Shown here: positions 55,146-62,679 of the stretch, in pieces
Layout: the number at the start of each line of letters is the position of its first letter
Position numbering within the stretch: the first letter of the stretch is position 1
Program-made: the position numbers and the translations under genes
Notes under the pieces: model-generated
The model's database searches: none
Seen by the model: the letters and a program-made list of their open reading frames with translations, nothing else
What the model was told of the DNA's origin: nothing
Assembly: GCA_008501765.1 (NCBI GenBank)
Contig: QQUE01000002.1
Location: 1,114,336 to 1,178,335, forward strand
Origin: Calditrichota bacterium
Lineage (GTDB): Bacteria; Zhuqueibacterota; Zhuqueibacteria; Zhuqueibacterales; Geothermadaptataceae
Length of the DNA: 64,000 nucleotides
Reading direction: 5' to 3'

Positions 55146-56084
55146 ATGAGCGCTGAAAAACGATCACCGACAAGTTTACAACAGAGTTCGCATATAGGAT
55201 TGAGAGCGACGCTCAAGGGTGTTATCGCCAATGTATTTCTCGCAGTTATTAAAATTCTTTCCGGGATAATTGGTCACTCGTATGCTCTCATCGCTGATGG
55301 CATCGAATCGATGCTCGATGTTTTCAGCTCGATAATCGTATTTGCAGGATTGAAAATCGCTGCCACACCGGCTGATGAACACCATCATTATGGCCATGGG
55401 AAGGCGGAATCTTTAGCTGCGATGGTCATCTCATTTGCGCTCCTTGCCGCCGCCGTTGGATTGGCTATTCAAAGTGTTCGGGAAATAACCGAACCACATC
55501 ATGCGCCGGCGCCATTTACCTTAGCCGTACTTGTTGTTGTCATACTCATCAAGGAGCTTTTATTTCGCCATGTAGATGATGTTGGGCACGAGATTGAAAG
55601 CTCTGCCGTAAAAGCTGACGCCTGGCACCACCGCTCTGATGCCATCACTTCTGTGGCCGCTTTCATCGGCATATCGGTTGCGTTGATTTTTGGTGAGGGT
55701 TTTGAAACCGCAGATGACTGGGCGGCATTGGTAGCCTGTGCGATAATTGCTTTTAACGGAATCCGGCTTTTGCGATTGTCCATTGCGGATATTATGGATG
55801 AGGTGCCATCCCCGGAAATTGAGCAGAATATTGTTAAAATCGCCAACGAAACAGCCGGGGTGATGAACCTCGAAACCTGCCGTTTGCGAAAAAGTGGATT
55901 TGGCTATTTCATCGATATGCATATTGAAGTGGATGAAAAATTATCAGTGCGTGACGGCCATGAAATTGCCCACACTGTAAAAGATAATCTCATGGAAAAT
56001 TACCCGAATATTCTCGATGTGATGGTTCATGTGGAGCCATTTCCATTTAAAAATCATATAAAAAAGGTGAGCAGACAGGATTGA
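55146..56084 (+). CDS. Cation diffusion facilitator (CDF) metal transporter
   Basis: 312 residues with about six membrane segments in the first 210 residues. The metal site is visible in DGIESMLDVFSS and in AWHHRSDAITS, the HxxxD pattern usual for Zn/Fe/Mn CDF proteins. HHHYGHGKAE adds the His-rich loop with the conserved YGHGK. The last 90 residues form the ferredoxin-like cytosolic domain (DIHIEVDEKLSVRDGHEIAH-type sequence). It exports divalent metals by proton exchange; which metal cannot be told. The next gene starts 9 bp downstream. Confidence 0.95.
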   Translation: MSAEKRSPTSLQQSSHIGLRATLKGVIANVFLAVIKILSGIIGHSYALIADGIESMLDVFSSIIVFAGLKIAATPADEHHHYGHGKAESLAAMVISFALLAAAVGLAIQSVREITEPHHAPAPFTLAVLVVVILIKELLFRHVDDVGHEIESSAVKADAWHHRSDAITSVAAFIGISVALIFGEGFETADDWAALVACAIIAFNGIRLLRLSIADIMDEVPSPEIEQNIVKIANETAGVMNLETCRLRKSGFGYFIDMHIEVDEKLSVRDGHEIAHTVKDNLMENYPNILDVMVHVEPFPFKNHIKKVSRQD

Positions 56085-56093
56085 AATTATAGA

Positions 56094-57215
56094 ATGCGTT
56101 TATTTGCGAATATTATTTTAATGGTGTTTTTTACACATCTATCACTTTTTGCCCAGGAAAATTCCGGTTTACAGGTACAACTTTATGCCGATATGGATGA
56201 TAGCCACCTCGATAAATTCACCCATATTGAAGCGGCTTTCATTTTGTCGGGAATTGATTCGGCGGATAGCTTGCAGGTTTGTTTGAATTGGTATGAAAAT
56301 ATACTGCAAAAAATCCGTGATTATAATTTCAGTTCCTTCGACAAGCCGGCTTTGGCACAAAAAATCTTTGCCATCATGCACAGCACAATTCTTGGGGATT
56401 ACGATCGAGATTCGACGACTTTGCTGGACATCATTCAGCACAAAAAATTCAACTGTGTTTCCGCCACAATTTTATACAACCTCGTCTGTGAAGAAATGGG
56501 CCTGGAAACATCTGCTTTTGAAACACCGACCCATGTTTATACCATTTTCTCAGATTTTGACAAAAAATTTATTGTTGAAAATACCAGCCCGATGGGATTT
56601 AATATTCTTAAAAGTTTGCAGGCCTATTCCCGCTTTTTATTGCCTTATTATCCCGATGACCAGCGACTGAAAATTGGCCTCGATCAGCTTTATGCCTACG
56701 AGAATCGGCACGGCCGGTCGATTGACAACACAGAATTGTTGGGATTGCTTGCTTACAATCAAGCCTATTTTTCAGCTAAAAACAATGCGTTTGATCGTGC
56801 TTATGAATTCGTTTTGACAGCGCAAAGCTTCAATCAGGATTCGCGGTCGAATATTCGATTTGAAAAAGGCCTCTATTTTAGGTGGGGTAAGAAGTGTTTT
56901 GACGAAAAACGATTCTTCGATGCGTTTACCGTTTTTGCTGACGGTTTTTACCGGTATCCTGATAACGAAGATTTTGCGCGAAATACCAAAGCCACTTTTC
57001 AGAACTGTATTCAACAAAGTTGGCAACAGAAAAAATGGAGCGTAACCCGGCAAATCACGGAAGAAATTTTTGAATTGCAGCTACTGGATTTGCAAGACAG
57101 AAACCGCTTAAAATACTTTTTAGACAAATGGTTCTCCTATTTTTTAATCCAGGGGGATAAGGCGAAACAGAATGAAGTTCAACAATTAATTGACTTCGCT
57201 GATGCGCAAAATTAA
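56094..57215 (+). CDS. Exported transglutaminase-like protein with helical repeats
   Basis: 373 residues with a signal peptide (LFANIILMVFFTHLSLFA). The papain-like transglutaminase core is suggested by FNCVSATILYNLVCEEMG (Cys121), ETPTHVYTIF (His147) and FIVENTS, where an acidic or amide residue takes the third position. C-terminal helices (180-360) resemble TPR-type repeats (AYEFVLTAQSFNQDSRSN, FFDAFTVFADGFYRYPDN). Such proteins may be peptidases or may only bind peptides. It is likely co-transcribed with the CDF gene. Confidence 0.8.
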   Translation: MRLFANIILMVFFTHLSLFAQENSGLQVQLYADMDDSHLDKFTHIEAAFILSGIDSADSLQVCLNWYENILQKIRDYNFSSFDKPALAQKIFAIMHSTILGDYDRDSTTLLDIIQHKKFNCVSATILYNLVCEEMGLETSAFETPTHVYTIFSDFDKKFIVENTSPMGFNILKSLQAYSRFLLPYYPDDQRLKIGLDQLYAYENRHGRSIDNTELLGLLAYNQAYFSAKNNAFDRAYEFVLTAQSFNQDSRSNIRFEKGLYFRWGKKCFDEKRFFDAFTVFADGFYRYPDNEDFARNTKATFQNCIQQSWQQKKWSVTRQITEEIFELQLLDLQDRNRLKYFLDKWFSYFLIQGDKAKQNEVQQLIDFADAQN

Positions 57216-57464
57216 CGAAATTGCTAAGACTCCTGCCGCCATTTTAATTGAATATTGTTTTTAATTTATTCACACATTCCATAAAAGTTCAACAAAATTC
57301 TACGCAAAACTCGCAATTTTCCACTAATTTATTAATACATTGGGATATTCTTATATAATTCCTGTTTATCAGTCATTTTTTCGACTTCAGTGCGAAGACT
57401 TTGTTGGTATTGATGTTAGCAAGTAACTTAGGCTGGTAACTTTTATTTTCAGGAGAAATTTTTC

Positions 57465-57983
57465 ATGGCACTTTCTAATCTTGCTTTTCTGGATGTTTTT
57501 GAACTCGAAGATGGACGCTACCGTGGCGCAATTTTGCTGACCTCACCAGATGCTGCCCCTTTGGAGTTCTATCTGTCCGAACCCATCAGGCCAACCGAGG
57601 AAAATAAATTATACTATGGTGCTGTTTTCGAAGAGCACTTGCACGTAAGTGTGCTCGGAAATCCGCTCATCAACCGTGTTCAAAAAGAACCGGATGTTGT
57701 CCTCATTCGCAATCCATTTCTGGAAAAAGTAGCTAAATCTCAAACTTTAGCCCTGGCGCTCGTAAAAGCTCCCGATGTTATTGAAAAAATTGTTGAAGGG
57801 GAGAAGGAAAGAACGGCCGAGATTGAGGAAGGGATTAAAAAATTCGCCACAGAATATGAACTTTTTGAGCCGTTCGAGCGGATTCGAAAAATCGTAGAGC
57901 GATTCCACAACGAGAATCCTTCGATACGACGCACGCGGCCTGCAGAGAAAGTTCCCAGTGCCGTCGAAAGCGAAATGCAGTAA
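57465..57983 (+). CDS. Unrecognised small protein, beta-rich with helical tail
   Basis: 172 residues with no signal peptide. The first 95 residues look like a compact beta domain (LDVFELEDGRYRGAILLTS, KLYYGAVFEEHLHVSVLG). The rest is strongly helical and charged (IEKIVEGEKERTAEIEEG, PFERIRKIVERFHN), ending in a basic, probably flexible tail. AGGAGAAA lies before the ATG, a strong site. It comes 56 bp before a gene with a 12-residue repeat region, in the same direction; the two may be a unit. I do not recognise a family. Confidence 0.75.
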   Translation: MALSNLAFLDVFELEDGRYRGAILLTSPDAAPLEFYLSEPIRPTEENKLYYGAVFEEHLHVSVLGNPLINRVQKEPDVVLIRNPFLEKVAKSQTLALALVKAPDVIEKIVEGEKERTAEIEEGIKKFATEYELFEPFERIRKIVERFHNENPSIRRTRPAEKVPSAVESEMQ

Positions 57984-58039
57984 CACTTATTTGATCCCCC
58001 TTTGCACATTGTGGCCAAAGAAAGCTGAGATCGATCCCT

Positions 58040-59644
58040 ATGGATTTTCCGATTGGCGTAAAACAGAACAGTCGTCGAACACGGCCAAATACCCTGCGTA
58101 CCGTTCCGAAAGGAAAAATGCAATCCGCTTCTGTGCAACGCGTTTATTTTATGCGTTTGCGCAAGCGGCCGTATCGGGAGATTGAATTTGGCATTCTTTT
58201 GCCGGCTCACCTCATTTCTTTCAAACCAAACAAACAATCTGTATATCATAATATAAATCAACAACCTTTCCAGAGCTTGACTCAGGCACGGAGCTATATT
58301 CCGGAGATTGTCGACGACGAAGCCCATTGCCGTAAAATTCAAATCCCGGATCAAAGAGCGCGCTGCTGGCAAGTCGAAATACCTGTTCAAGAAGCATTTT
58401 GCAACCAAATATTTCTCCCTGAAAAAGAAATAAAAAGCGAAATTTATATATTTAAACAGCTTACTGCGGACTGTTTTTCCTGGCAAAAAACACTTCCGGA
58501 AGCCCGATGTAAAAAAGTTGCGCCTGACGCAGATGCCGCACATTTCATCAAAAACAAGACTTTACAGGGTGATTCCCGGGAATTGCACGATCCGATATTT
58601 GCCAGTGAAGCGGAGGTACTGAAAATTCCATTTCCGGATCGCAGAGCAGCCTGCGCACAATTCACATTGCGCGAACCGGAAATTACGCGCGCCTTCACCA
58701 TTCCAATGCTCATTCTTCCGGAGCAAAAACAGATACATAAATTTATTTTTGGGGTATCGTCGCTGCGATTTTACAGTTTGCAGGCCCATCTTCCCAAATA
58801 CACCCTGGAACAAATGATCCCGGCAGAACCGGATCAGCTTTATTTGATTTGTCCGGGAACATTGCAACCAAGCCATACCTACAAAATTCGCAAAAGACAG
58901 CATACGCTTTCTTTTGATATTGAATCTACATTCAATTTTCAGTACGATCACAGCGATATAAAAATTGATCCGGATATTGAAAGAATGCTGATCGGGCCAT
59001 CAGGACCTTCCGCTGTTGATCATTTGCAGGATGGTGAATTGCAGGCGATGCGTGCACGCCGGCATGAGGTGGATTTGTTAGCCGAAGTCAAGACACACAA
59101 AGTGACTTTTAAGGGCAAGGCCGCTTCCGCAAAAAGGCAGCGCCTGATCGAGTTGTTCCAGGATCCACCAATCATCTGTGAAAAAACGGATGAATTGTGG
59201 GCATTTTATCTCGATTTGCAGAATGTCAGCAACATTAAATCCATCTTTTTGAATAATATCGAGGTGCCAGTCGACGATCCAATTTCAATTGAGCTGACGT
59301 CGAATCACATAACATTGATTTTACAGAACGATGGAAAATTTTCCACAAAAATTGGTGGCGACCGATCTTATTACTGGTTTAAACTTGATGAAAAACTGCA
59401 AAGAGGCCTGCGGGCAGAAAATCCAACGACGGGTAATTATCTTTTAGTGGTACCCATGGATTGGAAATGCGACAATCCTGAGGCAAAATGTTTTAATGGA
59501 TTGCCGCAGCAGGATTTGGGATTGGACCATTGGAAGGGTTACCGTGTGCGAGTGAACGGCCGTAACGCGGAATTTCCCAAATTCCGTCTTTTTAACGGAA
59601 TGACCCGCATGTGCCGTTGGCAAACAACAAATATCCCCGAATAA
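58040..59644 (+). CDS. Unrecognised protein with exact 12-residue tandem repeats
   Basis: 534 residues without a signal peptide. Residues 94-222 are made of about eleven tandem 12-residue units. Key positions fall exactly in register: Cys at 97, 109, 121, 145, 157 and 205, small Ala two before at 95, 107, 119, 143, 155, 167, 191 and 203, and Pro six after at 103, 115, 127 and 199. Hydrophobic residues occupy +3 and +5 in most units. This is the pattern of a solenoid such as a beta-helix. Residues 380-480 form a beta-rich region (DELWAFYLDLQNVSNIKSIF) and the last 60 end in RVRVNGRNAEF and RMCRWQ. I recognise no family. The start site is uncertain; an ATG at 58118 is also possible. Confidence 0.75.
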   Translation: MDFPIGVKQNSRRTRPNTLRTVPKGKMQSASVQRVYFMRLRKRPYREIEFGILLPAHLISFKPNKQSVYHNINQQPFQSLTQARSYIPEIVDDEAHCRKIQIPDQRARCWQVEIPVQEAFCNQIFLPEKEIKSEIYIFKQLTADCFSWQKTLPEARCKKVAPDADAAHFIKNKTLQGDSRELHDPIFASEAEVLKIPFPDRRAACAQFTLREPEITRAFTIPMLILPEQKQIHKFIFGVSSLRFYSLQAHLPKYTLEQMIPAEPDQLYLICPGTLQPSHTYKIRKRQHTLSFDIESTFNFQYDHSDIKIDPDIERMLIGPSGPSAVDHLQDGELQAMRARRHEVDLLAEVKTHKVTFKGKAASAKRQRLIELFQDPPIICEKTDELWAFYLDLQNVSNIKSIFLNNIEVPVDDPISIELTSNHITLILQNDGKFSTKIGGDRSYYWFKLDEKLQRGLRAENPTTGNYLLVVPMDWKCDNPEAKCFNGLPQQDLGLDHWKGYRVRVNGRNAEFPKFRLFNGMTRMCRWQTTNIPE

Positions 59645-59652
59645 TCGACTGC

Positions 59653-60420
59653 TCACCCACCGGAAAAACGATTCAGTAAATTATCTCTATACGTTCTTGT
59701 CAGGGTTAATTGCTGCCCGGTTTCCAGCAAAATAATGTAGTCCCCGTGCCAATCCGATTGCAATTTTTTGATGCGTTCGATATTGACGATTTGCGATCTG
59801 TGAATGCGCACAAAAACGGCCGGATCGAGTTTCTTTTCGATATTTGTCATCGTTTCGCGCAGCAGATGGGCTTTTCGCCCAACATGCAAATTTAGATAAT
59901 TTCCTGCCGCTTCAATCCAGTCAACATCACTTAGTTTTAACAAATAAATATCCGAACCGGATTTGAGCATCACACGTTCGAGAAAGCGTGGTTGCCGTTG
60001 AATTTCTCCAACGAGCTGTTGCAGGCGCTGCGTCAGTTCAGCTCCAGTCTTTTGTGCTAATTGTTCCCTGATTCTGCGCAATGTCTTCTCAAACCGTTCC
60101 AGATCGAAGGGTTTGAGCAGATAATCCAACGCATGATGCTCAAATGCTGATATGGCATATTGATCGTAGGCCGTGACAAAAATGACAATCGGCAAAATAT
60201 CCATGGTTAAATTTTGCAGGACTTCAAATCCATCAATTTCCGGCATTTGAATATCGAGAAACACCACGTCCGGCTGCAGCGAAGGCAGGTGCAGCAAAGT
60301 TTCTTTGCCATTTGCAAATTCACCGACGATTTCCATATCCTCAATTTTCTGCAGATAATTGGCGATTTTTTTGCGTGCGAGGGGTTCATCATCGATAATG
60401 GCTATTTTAATTTTGTCCAT
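59653..60420 (-). CDS. LytTR-family response regulator (LytR/AlgR type)
   Basis: 255 residues. Receiver 1-125: IIDDEP, phospho-acceptor in VVFLDIQMPEIDGFE, threonine in IFVTAYDQYAISAFE and lysine in YLLKPFD, the usual LytTR receiver sequence. A charged linker (130-150) leads to the LytTR DNA-binding domain with SDVDWIEAAGNYLNLHV and FVRIHRSQIVNI. No cognate kinase gene is adjacent in the window. It converges with the 12-residue-repeat gene, with only 8 bp between stops. Confidence 0.96.
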   Translation of the reverse strand: MDKIKIAIIDDEPLARKKIANYLQKIEDMEIVGEFANGKETLLHLPSLQPDVVFLDIQMPEIDGFEVLQNLTMDILPIVIFVTAYDQYAISAFEHHALDYLLKPFDLERFEKTLRRIREQLAQKTGAELTQRLQQLVGEIQRQPRFLERVMLKSGSDIYLLKLSDVDWIEAAGNYLNLHVGRKAHLLRETMTNIEKKLDPAVFVRIHRSQIVNIERIKKLQSDWHGDYIILLETGQQLTLTRTYRDNLLNRFSGG

Positions 60421-60656
60421 TGTACCCTGCTAATTTAACCCGGTTGGTGACCTGTTATTAGTTCTTTCAAAATTATTATTTCGTCGCGTAGTAAAACGCG
60501 ATGAATTATCGTACCAAGATATTAAGGAACAAAAGGTTAAATGGCAACAAAAGATATGGTTTGGATAACGTCAAATCGAGCAACATTTAGTTATATAATT
60601 TGATATTTTCATGACGATTGGGTGCAGGAACCGATTTTATTTTCCACTATTCCTCT

Positions 60657-60849
60657 GGTTATCCAATTGGCTCAGCAAGCATTAAGGCTATTTTCCAAAA
60701 GAATAGCACGAATTTACGCGAAAAAATATTTTAAGTTTGCCAGGTAATTCAATAGCTTCAGCTTCAAAATAGATTTACGTTTATTAGCGCTATTCGTAGG
60801 AAGTTTTTTAAAACCAAGGGGTTGTAGTTGCTGAGCGAATTGGAGAACC
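60657..60849 (+). mobile_element. Diverged relative of foldback element C
   Basis: GGTTATCCAATTGGCTCAGC (60657-60676) and the complement of GGTTCTCCAATTCGCTCAGC (60830-60849) form 20-base ends that differ at two positions. They resemble the ends of the element at 39704-39913 (17 of 20 for the left end). The interior is different and not strongly palindromic, and I found no clear target duplication. It looks like an older or different member of the same family. Confidence 0.55.
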
Positions 60850-60890
60850 GTACACTATTCCAATTTGCCTGTTTAAAACATGAAACCTAT

Positions 60891-61032
60891 CCTGAATTAT
60901 TCATAAAGCGCAGTGGATGTGCCTGGCACTTAGTTGATTTTTATAAATTTAACTAAGCAAAGTAACTTTTAAGTGTTTTTGTAACTTGTAGAAGTGCCAG
61001 GCACATTTTTACCAGTTTATGAATAATTCAGG
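60891..61032 (+). mobile_element. MITE-like element B, intact copy
   Basis: A 142-bp unit with perfect 17-base terminal inverted repeats CCTGAATTATTCATAAA, flanked by the direct repeat CTAT (60887-60890 and 61033-61036). Internal arms GTGCCTGGCACTT (60919-60931) and AAGTGCCAGGCAC (60992-61004) form a second inverted pair. It is the same family as the interrupted copy at 39628-39994. Nothing is encoded. Confidence 0.8.
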
Positions 61033-61131
61033 CTATAAAAAGTTTCGTTCTTCAAGTCAGATCGCCGGAAAATATATTTATTACGAAAAAACACCCCGTG
61101 CGGAGGCACAGAATACGCAAATTTTTATTTA

Positions 61132-61294
61132 ACGTGAGTTCGATGTAAGCTGTAACATTCTTTACCAAGCATAATTAAAATAGAGCGGAGGCGTCTCGCC
61201 GAGCGTTTCGTGGGTTATCCTCGGCGGGACGCCTTCGGACTATTTCCTATAAGTAATTCGTTTTGTCCCAATTCTTCTTATATCGAACTCACGT
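61132..61294 (-). mobile_element. 163-bp MITE-like element A, copy 2 (after gatD)
   Basis: Ends ACGTGAGTTCGATGTAAG and the complement of ACGTGAGTTCGATATAAG bound 163 bp, with direct repeats TATTTA at 61126-61131 and 61295-61300. Read on the minus strand the target is TAAATA, and the gatD stop codon is formed by its first two used bases plus the element's first base. The central hairpin is the same as in copy 1. Orientation relative to gatD equals that of copy 1 relative to hom. Confidence 0.85.
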
Positions 61295-62679
61295 TATTTA
61301 TGAAATTTTTTCAAGAACTCTTCCACCTCCGGAATTCCGCCCTGATAGACGAGATATCCATTGTAGGGTTCACCATCGGTAATTTCGTGACTGACAGGCG
61401 TGAGCATGAGTTCTCTCACTTTTTCGAGATCATTTGTTTGACCGAGCGCCCAGCCCAATTTTATATACGCGACTTCCGGCAACATATTTTCTGCTGGAAT
61501 TACGCCCTTTGCTACCATATCGCGCCCGGTTTCGTAGACGAACATATGCACAAATCCCCATAAAGTTTGCACGGTCATATAAATGGCTACACCGGCTTTC
61601 GTCGCCCGCTCAATGGCCGGATAAACGGGTTTGTTCATGTGTCCGAGCCCGGTTCCAGCAATGACAATGCCCTTGTAGCCATTGTCCACCATCGAGTCGA
61701 TGATATCCGGATGCATATTCGGATAGTAGTAAAGCAGGGCGACGCGTTCTTCAAATTTTGCAATAATTTTTACGTTGCGGTCGTTGCGCCGCCGGGCGAA
61801 GGTGCTGTGCAAGTGTGTAATTTTTCCCCGTTCGACCATCGCCAGCGGAATATCGCCAATGGTGCGGAAAGTTGACCGGTAAGATGAATGCATTTTTCGC
61901 ACCCGGGTTCCGCGATGCAACAAGCCGTATTCGTCCGAGGTTGGGCCGAACATGCAAACCATCACTTCGGCGATTTCAGATTCGGCGGCAGTGTAAGTGG
62001 CATGAATTAAATTGAGCGCAGCGTCGGAAGAAGGGCGGTCGGATGAGCGCTGCGAACCGACCATCACGATTGGCACCGGGGGATTCTGCACCATAAAAGA
62101 AAGAGCCGCAGCAGTGTGGTGCATCGTGTCCGTGCCGTGCCCGATAACGATGCCGTCGATGCCATTTTTTATCTCTTTTTCGATCGCTTTGGCCAAGGTG
62201 ATGTATTGCTTTGGCCCCATATTTTCACTAAAAACTGCGAACAGTTTGTCGGTGGATAAATTGCAAATATCAGCCAGTTCCGGCACAGCACCGTAAAGTT
62301 CCCCTGGCGAAAATGCCGGAATGACAGCTCCGGTGCGGTAGTCCAGCCGTGAGGCAATGGTTCCACCTGTTCCCAATAATTTGATGTTGGGCCGGTCAGG
62401 CGAGGTGGGGAATTCTTTTTCCGGAATTTTATAGTGGGCTTCTTTGTACCCGTGTTCTTTCATGTCTTCGATTGAATCGATGGCGATGCCGACATTGTAT
62501 CCCGTGGCGAGTTTTAAAACTATGTGGTTGGCATCATCATTTTCCGAGCGTGGTAAAATAATGCCCTTGAACTCACCGCGGCTCGTGCTCACGTGGGCTT
62601 CGCTCCAGACTCGGATTTTATATTTTTTTAAGGCCGCTAAAGCCCCACCTTTGTAACCTTTAAAAATATCTGCCATCAT
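61294..62679 (-). CDS. gatD: Glu-tRNA(Gln) amidotransferase subunit D (GatD, archaeal type)
   Basis: 461 residues from the first of two adjacent ATG codons, which overlaps the gatE stop as ATGA; the longer frame upstream is inside gatE. An N-terminal small beta domain (1-85; KIRVWSEAHVSTSRGEFKGII) is typical of GatD, followed by an L-asparaginase-like domain. Motifs: LLGTGGTIASRLDYRTGAV, SENMGPKQYITLA, VIGHGTDTMHHTAAALSFM and VGSQRSSDRPSSDAA. The first Thr of GTGGTIAS and the HGTDT pair are the catalytic threonines and aspartate. It releases ammonia from Gln or Asn for GatE. The two genes form a standard gatED pair, but in reverse of many archaea. A 163-bp element sits at its stop codon. Confidence 0.95.
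   Translation of the reverse strand: MMADIFKGYKGGALAALKKYKIRVWSEAHVSTSRGEFKGIILPRSENDDANHIVLKLATGYNVGIAIDSIEDMKEHGYKEAHYKIPEKEFPTSPDRPNIKLLGTGGTIASRLDYRTGAVIPAFSPGELYGAVPELADICNLSTDKLFAVFSENMGPKQYITLAKAIEKEIKNGIDGIVIGHGTDTMHHTAAALSFMVQNPPVPIVMVGSQRSSDRPSSDAALNLIHATYTAAESEIAEVMVCMFGPTSDEYGLLHRGTRVRKMHSSYRSTFRTIGDIPLAMVERGKITHLHSTFARRRNDRNVKIIAKFEERVALLYYYPNMHPDIIDSMVDNGYKGIVIAGTGLGHMNKPVYPAIERATKAGVAIYMTVQTLWGFVHMFVYETGRDMVAKGVIPAENMLPEVAYIKLGWALGQTNDLEKVRELMLTPVSHEITDGEPYNGYLVYQGGIPEVEEFLKKFHK

Larger units (their letters stand above)
60421..61293. other. Intergenic island of three small inserted elements
   Basis: No gene is visible. Three non-coding inverted-repeat elements stand in a row: a diverged element C (60657-60849), element B (60891-61032) and element A (61132-61294). 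About 235 plain AT-rich bases separate them from the LytTR regulator gene, whose promoter must be there. Confidence 0.75.
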
